NCBI GenBank assembly: GCA_012963655.1
Contig: DTVI01000360.1
Span: 631 to 17,830 of the forward strand
Length of the DNA stretch: 17,200 nucleotides
Source of the DNA: Sulfurimonas sp.
Lineage (GTDB): Bacteria; Campylobacterota; Campylobacteria; Campylobacterales; Sulfurimonadaceae
Reading direction: 5' to 3'
Part shown: piece after piece, positions 6,969-14,682 of the stretch
Layout: the number at the start of each line of letters is the position of its first letter
Numbering within the stretch: the stretch's first letter is position 1
Notes under the pieces: model-generated
Database searches by the model: none
Told to the model about the DNA's origin: nothing
The model's input: only the letters and a program-made list of their open reading frames with translations
Made by a program: the position numbers and the translations under genes

Positions 6969-9479
6969 TTAATTCCTATTGACAAGTTTATCTATTATTT
7001 TTTCGGCATTATGACAAACGTTTCCGTGTTTTTCAATTAAAAATTGGTCACGAACACGATTTTTTATCGTATGTACCTTAGCTGTAGCAATATCAATAGC
7101 TTCATCATCAAAGGTTTTAATCACAAAAGCCAATAATCCACTTTGATCTTTAGTGTTAATACTTAGTCTTGCGTAGGTATTTGAATGCTGACAATCAAGA
7201 CTAATCTCATCAGCAGAGATAAGGGGCTTTTTTAGTTGTATATTTTTATCCATGTCAAAGGCGTCTTCAACTATTTCTTTTACTAAAGAGATTCCATCTT
7301 CATCTATTTTTTGGGAAAACTCAATTTTAAAATACTTTATTTCATTATATAACTTAAAAATATCCATAGCTGCGATATTTAAAAAGTTGAGTTTACCTAA
7401 AAGGTATCCAAGGTTTAAGGGAATGTTTTTAAAAATTTCTATTACAAGGTTTGGCTCATTCATAACTTTATACTTAAATTTGTCTAAATTATTAGCTTCT
7501 TGAAAAAGTGCAACAATCTCATGAGGTTTATGCTTAATAAAGAAAAGATTAGACTCTATAGAAATTACACGTTTTTGTTGAAGCTTACTAAGTTCAAGAA
7601 AAGAGCTATTTTTCTTTAATGCTTCTTCACGTTTACGTCTTTTCCTCGCCTCTGAAATCATCTCTTTATTATCAATAACTTCTAAAGAAGTGTAATAAAG
7701 TTCGCGTAAAAGTTTGGCATTAAAAGAGTTATATGTTTTTGAACTCACCCCATTTATATCAGCATAGGTAAGCACAAATAATAGTTTTAATGTTTTTTCA
7801 TTTTGAACCTTAGATATAAAAGAAAACAAGACTTTTTCATGATAAAAATCTTCCCTAAAAGCAACGCGACTCATGGCAATATGATGCTTAACTAATCGTG
7901 TTCCTATTTCAATAAGTTCAGCGTCTATATTAAAGTTAGACATATAAGCATTAAAAAGTTTAGCCCCTACGAGGGAATGGTCTTGAACTCTACCCTTTCC
8001 TGTATCATGAAGTAAGGTGGCTAGATGCAGTAAGGTACGTTCATCATGGCTAAACTCCTTATACAACTCTAGGGCAAGAGGGTCTTGAATATTCTCAAGG
8101 GCCTTTATACACATAAGAGAGTGTGTATCAACAGGATGGGTGTGGTAACCATCAAACTGAGGTAAAAACATTACCTTTGAAAAGGGGGGAATAATATTAG
8201 AAAGGGTGCCCGAATCAAAAAACAATTCTAAAATACAATGTAAGTAGCGACGTGCATAAATCTTTAACATATAGCTATGCTCTTTCTTGGTTAGGGGAGC
8301 AAGCATAAGTTGAGGATTAATGCGTTTCAACACAGAAGGATCAAAATTATATACCTTATCTTCTAAGCTTACTAAAAATTGAAGAAGTTCTAAACGTGTA
8401 ACTTTTCTGGCCTTAAAAGAAACAAAAATAGTATTATTGAGTTCATAAAAGCCATTTCCTATTCTTGCAGACAAAAGTAGGGGAATGTTTTTACTTTCAT
8501 ACATAAATGAGCGAATTAAATTATATACATAAATTTGTGTAAAACGATTAATAGTCCACATAGCATGCATGGTCTTTGTTACTAAAAGTTTTTGGGAAGA
8601 AAATCCAAGTTTAGTAGTGACTTCGGGTATGTATTCTAAGACAAGTACATCTTGTTGTTTATTTGCAATAAGGTGAAGGGCCGAACGTACACGGAAAAGA
8701 AGTTCTAAGGCTATACGATATTCTTTATATTCTTCTTCGCTGAAAAGCGAACCACTTAAATCTTTTGAAGAATTAACTCCGAACAAGGTATAAGCAATCC
8801 AAAACAAAAGGTTAGCATCCCTAAGTGAACCTATGCCTTCTTTGATATTGGGTTGCATGGAAGAAGGGAATTTATTTCTTCTATGTTTAGCTTCTTCCAT
8901 CTTAGCTAAGATAAATTCTTTTTGCTCAAAATGACGGATTTGCTGTAGCTCCCTTGTCGCTCTCATCCACAAAAAGTTTGAGCCAATAATATGTCGTGAC
9001 TCAAAAAAAGCCGTTTTAATGGTGATATCTTCTGTTGAGGCTGAACGTAAGTCGGAGAGTTCATGTACTCTATGCCCAAGCTTTAGGCCCGAGTCCCAAG
9101 CAAGGTATAAAAATTTTTCTATAATATGCTCAAGATTAAAGCCTTCAGACTTTTCAAAAATTATCATCAGGTCAATATCACTATGTACACAAAGCTGTTC
9201 TCGTCCGTAAGAGCCCAGTGCAACAAATGAAATAGGGATGTTATTGCGTAAGGGAACGTAATCATTAAAGGTTTTTCGTAAAATAACCTTATACATCATC
9301 TTAATTATATTGTCTAATTTCTTGGTATGTTGAACAAGAAAATCTTTACCTTGCGTAGCTTCAAAGCGTTCATTCAAACCCTCTTTATATTCCGAAATAT
9401 ATTGTTTGAAAAGTTTAGAAATTTCAAAGTCGGGGGCATTGTTTTCAATGAGGTCTTCAATCTGTTGGGCTAAATCCAT
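6969..9479 (-). CDS. glnD: Bifunctional [protein-PII] uridylyltransferase/uridylyl-removing enzyme GlnD
   Basis: GlnD senses glutamine and adds UMP to, or removes it from, PII signalling proteins, setting nitrogen assimilation. Numbered from ATG 9479 (836 residues): the nucleotidyltransferase motif GSYGRE (about 89-94) with SDID (about 100-103); a helical central region; an HD hydrolase domain with HTHPVDTHS (about 446-454) and LLHDTGKG (about 490-497); then two C-terminal ACT domains. The second ACT, with DQSGLLAFV, is clear; the first (around NLVIEIFKNI) is divergent. The frame extends to a GTG at 9503, but that codon lies only 1 bp from the TATAAT at 9505-9510, so it would precede the transcript start. 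The ATG at 9479 has AAGGGA 4 nt upstream and is preferred. It is somewhat shorter than E. coli GlnD (890). No PII gene is present in the window. Confidence 0.93.
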   Translation of the reverse strand: MDLAQQIEDLIENNAPDFEISKLFKQYISEYKEGLNERFEATQGKDFLVQHTKKLDNIIKMMYKVILRKTFNDYVPLRNNIPISFVALGSYGREQLCVHSDIDLMIIFEKSEGFNLEHIIEKFLYLAWDSGLKLGHRVHELSDLRSASTEDITIKTAFFESRHIIGSNFLWMRATRELQQIRHFEQKEFILAKMEEAKHRRNKFPSSMQPNIKEGIGSLRDANLLFWIAYTLFGVNSSKDLSGSLFSEEEYKEYRIALELLFRVRSALHLIANKQQDVLVLEYIPEVTTKLGFSSQKLLVTKTMHAMWTINRFTQIYVYNLIRSFMYESKNIPLLLSARIGNGFYELNNTIFVSFKARKVTRLELLQFLVSLEDKVYNFDPSVLKRINPQLMLAPLTKKEHSYMLKIYARRYLHCILELFFDSGTLSNIIPPFSKVMFLPQFDGYHTHPVDTHSLMCIKALENIQDPLALELYKEFSHDERTLLHLATLLHDTGKGRVQDHSLVGAKLFNAYMSNFNIDAELIEIGTRLVKHHIAMSRVAFREDFYHEKVLFSFISKVQNEKTLKLLFVLTYADINGVSSKTYNSFNAKLLRELYYTSLEVIDNKEMISEARKRRKREEALKKNSSFLELSKLQQKRVISIESNLFFIKHKPHEIVALFQEANNLDKFKYKVMNEPNLVIEIFKNIPLNLGYLLGKLNFLNIAAMDIFKLYNEIKYFKIEFSQKIDEDGISLVKEIVEDAFDMDKNIQLKKPLISADEISLDCQHSNTYARLSINTKDQSGLLAFVIKTFDDEAIDIATAKVHTIKNRVRDQFLIEKHGNVCHNAEKIIDKLVNRN

Positions 9480-9504
9480 AAGTTCCCTTATTTGTTGTAT
9501 CACT

Positions 9505-9510
9505 ATTATA
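9505..9510 (-). promoter_or_regulatory. Putative -10 box for the glnD-glmS operon
   Basis: A perfect TATAAT on the minus strand predicts a transcript start near 9498, leaving a leader of about 19 nt that includes the AAGGGA site (9484-9489) before the ATG at 9479. No good -35 is seen. It excludes the upstream GTG at 9503 as the start. Confidence 0.6.
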
Positions 9511-9513
9511 CGC

Positions 9514-9519
9514 TATAAT
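9514..9519 (+). promoter_or_regulatory. Putative -10 box for mqnE, back-to-back with the glnD box
   Basis: TATAAT on the plus strand lies 3 bp from the opposed glnD box, forming ATTATA-CGC-TATAAT. A start near 9526 would give mqnE a leader of about 68 nt. No other strong -10 was found before mqnE. No -35 is obvious. Confidence 0.5.
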
Positions 9520-9593
9520 TCAAAACAAGTAATAAAACTTTAAAATAGAATGAAGTTTTTTTTAGAAAAATAATACATTGGTATGAATAAATT

Positions 9594-10655
9594 ATGGAAA
9601 TAATAGAAAAAATTAAAATGGGAAAGCGAATATCTTATGATGAAGCCTTATCCCTTTATGAACGAGATCTTTTTGAACTTGGTGAATTAGCAGACGCAGC
9701 GCGTCAAAAGATTCATGGTAAAAAAACTTATTTTAATATCAATAGACATATTAATCCAACAAATATTTGTAAGGATGTATGTAAGTTTTGTGCCTACTCA
9801 GCCTCACGAAAAAATCCTAAGCCTTATACCTTAAAGCATGAAGAGATAATGGATATTGTGGATGATATCGCAGGGCGTGGTATTACTGAAGTTCATATCG
9901 TTTCAGCGCATAACCCTGAAACAGGTTTAGATTGGTACACCACCGTTTTTTCAAAGATAAAAGCTAAGTACCCCAAGATGCATATTAAGGCATTAACCGC
10001 AGCAGAGATACATTTTTTAAGTGAAGAATATGATAAGTCTTATGATGAAATTATTGATATCATGATAAAAAATGGTGTTGATTCTCTTCCAGGTGGTGGA
10101 GCTGAAATTTTTGATGAAAAAGTACGTGATTATATTTGTAAGGGAAAGGTCACATCTGAACAATGGCTCACTATTCATGAAAAATGGCATAACAGAGGCA
10201 TGAAGTCAAATGTTACTATGCTCTTTGGTCATGTAGAAGAACGTAAAGACAGAATAGACCATATGATGCGTATTCGCACCCTTCAAGATAAAACAGGGGG
10301 CTTTAACTGTTTTATTCCTCTTGTATATCAAACTGAAAATAACTTCTTAAAAGTAAAAGAAGATATTACGGGTCAAGAGATATTAAAGACCTACGCTATA
10401 GCAAGACTACTTTTAGATAATGTAGCAAATTTAAAAGCCTACTGGGTAACATCAACGGTAAATCTCGCGATGGTGGCACAAGAATTTGGCTGTAATGATT
10501 TAGATGGAACCATAGAAAAAGAGTCAATCAATTCAGCAGCAGGCGCGGCTTCTGCCTTTGGTGTTGACTTAAAAGAGTTCGTAGGACTTATTAAAAACTC
10601 AGGCTTTATACCTGTTGAAAGAGATAGTTTATATAACGAGATAAAAACCTGGTAG
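9594..10655 (+). CDS. mqnE: Aminofutalosine synthase MqnE (radical SAM)
   Basis: MqnE is a cytoplasmic radical-SAM enzyme of the futalosine pathway. It joins 3-[(1-carboxyvinyl)oxy]benzoate with the adenosyl radical of S-adenosylmethionine to give aminofutalosine, a menaquinone precursor. The [4Fe-4S] motif CKDVCKFC (C59, C63, C66; CX3CX2C) follows HINPTN. MqnE-type motifs follow: TEVHIVSAHNPETG, HIKALTAAEIH, DSLPGGGAEIF and TMLFGHVEE. These fit MqnE better than the related MqnC. The length of 353 residues is normal. The ATG has no obvious Shine-Dalgarno sequence; the first in-frame alternative (codon 9) has none either, so I keep the first. Its product feeds the quinone pool used by fumarate reductase, also encoded here. 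The glycosyltransferase gene follows after 9 bp, probably in the same transcript. Confidence 0.93.
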   Translation: MEIIEKIKMGKRISYDEALSLYERDLFELGELADAARQKIHGKKTYFNINRHINPTNICKDVCKFCAYSASRKNPKPYTLKHEEIMDIVDDIAGRGITEVHIVSAHNPETGLDWYTTVFSKIKAKYPKMHIKALTAAEIHFLSEEYDKSYDEIIDIMIKNGVDSLPGGGAEIFDEKVRDYICKGKVTSEQWLTIHEKWHNRGMKSNVTMLFGHVEERKDRIDHMMRIRTLQDKTGGFNCFIPLVYQTENNFLKVKEDITGQEILKTYAIARLLLDNVANLKAYWVTSTVNLAMVAQEFGCNDLDGTIEKESINSAAGAASAFGVDLKEFVGLIKNSGFIPVERDSLYNEIKTW

Positions 10656-10664
10656 TTTTATAAA

Positions 10665-11459
10665 ATGAAAGTATCAGTCATTATCCCTGCCTTTAACCGT
10701 GTTAACACTTTAGCCCGAGCTATAGACTCTGTTCTTGCTCAATCTTATAAGGTGAATGAGATTATAGTTGTAGATGATGGTTCATCTGACGCAACATCAG
10801 AAGTAGCAAAAAATTATCCTGAGGTTCTACTTCTTAGACAAAATAACCTAGGTGTGTCCACTGCTAGAAACAATGGGGTTATGATGGCTTCCAATGAATG
10901 GATAGCCTTCTTAGACTCAGATGATACCTGGCACCCAAAAAAACTTGCTTTTCAAATTGCCTTTCATAAAAAAGATCCAACTTCAAATATTTCATATACA
11001 GATGAGGTTTGGATTCGTAATGATAAAGAAATGCCTATTCCTAAAAAGTTTAGAAAGCTTGACAAATTACTCTTTGAACATTCTTTAGACTATTGCAATA
11101 TCGCGCCATCGTCCGTCTTAATTAATAAAGAATATTTTGAAAGACTAGGGGGCTTTGATGAATCTTTTGAAGTCTGTGAAGATTATGACTTATGGTTAAG
11201 AATTTTAAAAGAAGATAAGATAGACTTGATACCACAAAAACTTATTTACAAGTTTGGTGGTGCAGATGATCAACTTTCTTTAAAATATAAGTTCTTAGAC
11301 AGATGGCATATCATCTCGCTTTTTAAACATCTAGATAAGCCTTTAGTAAAAGAAAAGATATTATTGATGTGTGAGGGTCTAGAAAAAGCTGCATTGAAGT
11401 ATAAGGATGAAAATCTTTTAGATGAATGTGCTGTATGGAAACTGCGTTTACAAGAGTAA
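10665..11459 (+). CDS. Family 2 glycosyltransferase (GT-A fold)
   Basis: Probable cytoplasmic sugar transferase that uses a nucleotide-sugar donor for surface glycan or lipid-linked sugar synthesis; donor and acceptor cannot be read from the sequence. The GT-A fold begins at once with VSVIIPAFNR, then VVDDGSSD (35-42), NLGVSTARN (61-69) and the metal-binding DSDD (84-87). A later CEDYDLWLR (171-179) matches the catalytic-base region of GT2 enzymes. There is no membrane segment or signal peptide. At 264 residues it is a compact single-domain enzyme. The ATG is 9 bp after mqnE, with no clear ribosome binding site, so it probably depends on mqnE transcription. The polytopic GT-C-like gene two genes downstream suggests shared glycan work, but this is inference. 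Confidence 0.85.
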   Translation: MKVSVIIPAFNRVNTLARAIDSVLAQSYKVNEIIVVDDGSSDATSEVAKNYPEVLLLRQNNLGVSTARNNGVMMASNEWIAFLDSDDTWHPKKLAFQIAFHKKDPTSNISYTDEVWIRNDKEMPIPKKFRKLDKLLFEHSLDYCNIAPSSVLINKEYFERLGGFDESFEVCEDYDLWLRILKEDKIDLIPQKLIYKFGGADDQLSLKYKFLDRWHIISLFKHLDKPLVKEKILLMCEGLEKAALKYKDENLLDECAVWKLRLQE

Positions 11460-11486
11460 ACAATATGAAGTTAAAAATAAATCCGC

Positions 11487-11492
11487 TATAAT
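11487..11492 (+). promoter_or_regulatory. Putative -10 box giving a leaderless amidotransferase mRNA
   Basis: TATAAT ends 6 bp before the ATG at 11499, so the expected transcript start falls on or next to the A of the start codon. No Shine-Dalgarno-like sequence lies between 11470 and 11498, which fits leaderless initiation. The box could also be chance, with the gene read through from the glycosyltransferase 39 bp upstream. Confidence 0.5.
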
Positions 11493-11498
11493 CAGCTT

Positions 11499-12068
11499 AT
11501 GATTTTAATGATAGATAATTATGATAGTTTTACCTACAATATTGTTCAGTATTGCCGTGAATTAGGCGCAGACCTAAAAATAATCAGAAATGATGAAATG
11601 ACAGTTGATGAGATAGTTCAACTTAATCCTGAAAAGATTATTCTTTCTCCTGGTCCAGCAACTCCAGATGACGCAGGTGTGACACTTGAGGTTATTGAAC
11701 GCTTTAAGGGAAAGAAGCCAATTTTTGGTATCTGTTTAGGACATCAAAGTATTGCTCAGGCTTACGGGGCTAAGGTTGTTCGTGCTAAAAATATGATGCA
11801 TGGAAAAACTTCTACAGTGCTAACCACAAAAAAGACAGCTCTTTTTAATAAGCTTCCTGAAAGCTTTACTCAGACACGCTACCACTCTTTGGTAGTTGAA
11901 AAAGAATCTATTCCTGAATGTATCTTAGTTACGGCAGTAAGTGCTGATGATGATGAGATTATGGCCTTAGAGATTGAAGGCGAACAGATATATGGAGTAC
12001 AGTTTCATCCTGAATCCATTATGAGTGAATATGGTCACGAGATGATCGATAACTTTTTGAAGCTGTAA
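11499..12068 (+). CDS. pabA/trpG: Anthranilate / aminodeoxychorismate synthase glutamine amidotransferase subunit (TrpG/PabA)
   Basis: This class I glutamine amidotransferase releases ammonia from glutamine for TrpE (anthranilate, tryptophan) or PabB (aminodeoxychorismate, folate). The N-terminus MILMIDNYDSFTYN is the family signature and fixes the start codon. The catalytic triad is Cys79 in GICLGHQS, His170 and Glu172 in VQFHPES. The oxyanion segment LSPGPATPDDAG (49-60) and MHGKTS (100-105) are also present. The length of 189 residues is that of a stand-alone subunit. No trpE, trpD or pabB lies nearby, so the partner cannot be decided, and it may serve both pathways. The downstream membrane protein begins at the very next base after the stop, implying coupling. 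A -10 box immediately before the ATG suggests its own, possibly leaderless, promoter. Confidence 0.93.
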   Translation: MILMIDNYDSFTYNIVQYCRELGADLKIIRNDEMTVDEIVQLNPEKIILSPGPATPDDAGVTLEVIERFKGKKPIFGICLGHQSIAQAYGAKVVRAKNMMHGKTSTVLTTKKTALFNKLPESFTQTRYHSLVVEKESIPECILVTAVSADDDEIMALEIEGEQIYGVQFHPESIMSEYGHEMIDNFLKL

Positions 12069-13262
12069 ATGCCTAGATCAAATGTGTATAAGCTTTCTGC
12101 TCTTGTAGCAGTGCACACATTATTACTTCTTTTTTTCACCTCCCAACTTTCTATTTCTTATTATGAAGCCAATATCTTTTTTAATCAAAATAATTTGCTC
12201 CATTACATCATCAAGTTTTCTACCTTTATTTTTGGTCAAAATGACCTAGCTCTTCGACTCCCTATGATACTAATGCATGCTATTGGAGCATTTTTATATT
12301 ATGATATTTCAAAATTCTTATTTAAGAAGCAAGGGGATAAGTTATGGAATGCCCTTATTTATCTCCTTCTACCAGGGATAAACTCAGCGGGGATTATGGT
12401 TGATGGTGCAGGTCTTGTCTTATTCCTTCTTTTAATCTTTCTTTTTATTTATAAGCATAAAAGAAATCTTGCTTATTATCTTTTACCTAGTTATGCTTTT
12501 ATAGATGCTTCGTTTGCTTTTATGTATTTAGGACTTATTTTTTATGCGATGGAAAAAAGAAATACAAAGCTTCTTTTCTTATCTGTCCTACTCTTTGGTA
12601 TATCAATGTATATTTTTGGCATTGATATAAGTGGGCACCCAAAGAACCATTTTCTATCTACTCTAGGAATATATGCTGCTGTTTTTTCACCTATTGTTTT
12701 TATTTATTTAATTTATGCCTTATATAGATGGGGTGTAAAAGAAGAACGTACGCTTTTATGGTACTTGGGTACTACGGCATTTTTATTTTCAATGTTGCTT
12801 TCATTTAGACAACAGATGAAGCTAGAAGAATTAGCCCCTTATATGATTATTGCCACACCTATTATGGTTAAAACCTTTTTGTCTTCGTACCGTATACGTT
12901 TAAGTGAGTTTCGCAAACAGTATAGAATTCTTTTAATGGTTGGGATGGGCTTTTTACTCTTAAGTACACTTGGTATCTTTTTTAATAAGTACTTGTATCT
13001 TTTTATATCTAATCCTTCTAAACATTTTGTATACAAAAATCACATTGCAAAAGAACTTGCAATTGAACTAAAGAAGATGCATATTAATACCCTTATAACT
13101 AGAAATGAACGTTTGCAATTGCGCTTGAAATTTTATGGGATAGAAAAAGCTTATGAAAATAATTTAGAAGACAAGAAACCTTCTTTGAAGAGTGAAAATG
13201 TAACAATAAGTTACATTGGAGTCGAAACAGCTAAATATTATGTTACGAAATTATACAAATGA
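12069..13262 (+). CDS. Polytopic membrane protein, probable GT-C (ArnT/PMT-like) glycosyltransferase
   Basis: A strongly hydrophobic protein of 397 residues with roughly nine or ten membrane segments and a hydrophilic C-terminal tail from about residue 315. I infer a GT-C fold transferase using a lipid-linked sugar, from three weak family-like features: an acidic motif SISYYEAN after the first helix (about 28-35), where ArnT/PMT enzymes carry a catalytic acidic residue; LALRLPMIL (about 59-67), resembling their conserved RLP segment; and MVDGAGLVLF in a later helix. It is shorter than typical family members and lacks a large periplasmic C-terminal domain. The ATG directly abuts the upstream amidotransferase stop. 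With the GT2 gene two genes upstream this hints at cell-surface glycan or lipid A modification. Membrane location is sure; the enzymatic role is tentative. Confidence 0.6.
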   Translation: MPRSNVYKLSALVAVHTLLLLFFTSQLSISYYEANIFFNQNNLLHYIIKFSTFIFGQNDLALRLPMILMHAIGAFLYYDISKFLFKKQGDKLWNALIYLLLPGINSAGIMVDGAGLVLFLLLIFLFIYKHKRNLAYYLLPSYAFIDASFAFMYLGLIFYAMEKRNTKLLFLSVLLFGISMYIFGIDISGHPKNHFLSTLGIYAAVFSPIVFIYLIYALYRWGVKEERTLLWYLGTTAFLFSMLLSFRQQMKLEELAPYMIIATPIMVKTFLSSYRIRLSEFRKQYRILLMVGMGFLLLSTLGIFFNKYLYLFISNPSKHFVYKNHIAKELAIELKKMHINTLITRNERLQLRLKFYGIEKAYENNLEDKKPSLKSENVTISYIGVETAKYYVTKLYK

Positions 13263-13317
13263 CGGAACACCTCTAGAAAATCTCATTCCCTCAAAGAAGA
13301 TTGAAACTTATAAGTGT

Positions 13318-13350
13318 TATAATCACGAAAATATTTTCTAAGGAGTTGCA
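13318..13350 (+). promoter_or_regulatory. aclBA promoter -10 box, palindrome and strong ribosome binding site
   Basis: TATAAT at 13318-13323 lies 27 bp before the aclB ATG, with no well-spaced -35. A perfect 12-bp palindrome, GAAAATATTTTC (13327-13338), spans the expected transcript start and could be an operator, though AT palindromes are common by chance. TAAGGAG (13339-13345), 5 nt before the ATG, is the best Shine-Dalgarno sequence in the window and fits a highly expressed operon. Confidence 0.65.
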
Positions 13351-14673
13351 ATGGCTCAACGAGCGATTCGTGAATACGACGGTAAAGCAATTTTCTCAAG
13401 ACATTGGGAAAACTATTTCAGTGGTTTCACATACGGTTTCAAATCTGTATTAGTTACAAGTGGTAAAGAATTATTAGATAAAGCAGAAGAACATGGTTTC
13501 GAGTGGCTTAAACAAGATGCACTAGTTGCTAAACCAGATATGCTTTTTGGTAAGCGTGGTAAAAATGATTTAGTACTTTTTAAAACTACTAAGCCAGGTG
13601 ATGTTACTTTAGCTGAAGCTGCTGCATGGATTGATGAGAAAATGTCTAAGACAACGACTCTTCTTTCTGGTCAGCATGGTACACTTTCTCACTTTATTAT
13701 TGAGCCATTTACTCCTCATACACAAGAGCAAGAATATTATATTTCTGCTACTACAGTTGGTGAAGACGATGTTCTTTATATGTCAGCTGAAGGTGGTATG
13801 GAAGTTGAAGAAGGTTGGGACGAAAAAGTAAACGAAGTTACTATCCCAATCAATATGGCTGATGCAGATATGGAACACGCAGTTCGTGCTAATATTCCTA
13901 CTGATATCCAAGCTAAAGATAAAGAAGCATTTACTTCTTTTGCAATTCAATTCTTTAAATTCTACAGAGATTTAAACTTTGCATACCTAGAAATTAACCC
14001 TATCGTTATGTTAGATAACAACGATATGGCTATTCTTGATATGGTTGCTCGTTTAGATGATACTGCTGGTTTTATGATGGTTGACGAATGGGCTGATAAC
14101 GCTTCTTTCCCAACAGCATTTGGAATGGAAGATCAATCTCCAGAAGAAAAAGCAGTAGCAATCGCTGACTCCAAGTCAGGTGCTTCTCTTAAACTTACTA
14201 TCCTTAATCCAATGGGTCACATTTGGACTATGGTTGCTGGTGGTGGTGCTTCTGTTGTTTATGCAGATACTATTGCTGACTTAACTGGTGATGTTAAACA
14301 ACTTGCAAACTACGGTGAGTACTCAGGTGGACCAACTACTGGTGAAACTGAATTCTACGCTGATACACTAATTGATCTTATGACTCGTCATAAAGATCCT
14401 GAAGGTCGTGATAAGATTATGATCATCGGTGGTGCGATTGCTAACTTTACTGATGTTGCTAAAACATTTACAGGTATCATCCAATCATTCGAAAAGAATG
14501 TTGATAAGATGAAAGAGCATAACGTACAAATTTATGTACGTCGTGGGGGACCTAATTATGAAAAAGGTCTTAAAGATATTAAAGAAGCAGCAGATCGTCT
14601 TGGTCTGTATATTGAAGTTTATGGTCCAGAAACACATGTTACAGACATCGTGCGTATGGCACTAGAGAAGTAG
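13351..14673 (+). CDS. aclB: ATP citrate lyase subunit AclB (ATP-grasp / citrate-binding)
   Basis: With AclA this forms ATP citrate lyase, which cleaves citrate with ATP and CoA to acetyl-CoA, oxaloacetate, ADP and phosphate: a key carbon-fixing step of the reductive TCA cycle. The 440 residues match the N-terminal part of eukaryotic ACLY. The ATP-grasp domain (about 1-245) has VAKPDMLFGKRGK (59-71) and YLEINPIV (212-219). The citrate-binding domain (about 265-440) has SKSGASLKLT, VAGGGASVVY (295-304), GEYSGGPTTGE (322-332) and VRRGGPNYEKG (396-406). The same motifs separate it from succinyl-CoA synthetase beta subunits. aclA follows after 9 bp. Arginine codons are largely CGT rather than the AGA common in neighbouring genes, which points to high expression. 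Confidence 0.96.
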   Translation: MAQRAIREYDGKAIFSRHWENYFSGFTYGFKSVLVTSGKELLDKAEEHGFEWLKQDALVAKPDMLFGKRGKNDLVLFKTTKPGDVTLAEAAAWIDEKMSKTTTLLSGQHGTLSHFIIEPFTPHTQEQEYYISATTVGEDDVLYMSAEGGMEVEEGWDEKVNEVTIPINMADADMEHAVRANIPTDIQAKDKEAFTSFAIQFFKFYRDLNFAYLEINPIVMLDNNDMAILDMVARLDDTAGFMMVDEWADNASFPTAFGMEDQSPEEKAVAIADSKSGASLKLTILNPMGHIWTMVAGGGASVVYADTIADLTGDVKQLANYGEYSGGPTTGETEFYADTLIDLMTRHKDPEGRDKIMIIGGAIANFTDVAKTFTGIIQSFEKNVDKMKEHNVQIYVRRGGPNYEKGLKDIKEAADRLGLYIEVYGPETHVTDIVRMALEK

Positions 14674-14682
14674 GGGATAAAT

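Noticed and set aside
6967..7000. A glmS ribozyme upstream of glmS
   Set aside because: glnD ends 2 bp before glmS, leaving no room for the ribozyme, which is known mainly from Gram-positive bacteria.
9534..9563. Terminator-like hairpin in the mqnE leader: AAAACTT, 12-nt loop, AAGTTTT followed by more T's
   Set aside because: The stem has a single GC pair and a large loop, so it would be very unstable. The T-tract fits the general AT-rich promoter background; no attenuator or riboswitch is supported.
9594..10655. mqnE as MqnC or another radical-SAM futalosine enzyme
   Set aside because: The sequences HIKALTAAEIH, DSLPGGGAEIF and TMLFGHVEE match the MqnE type throughout; MqnC diverges in these segments.
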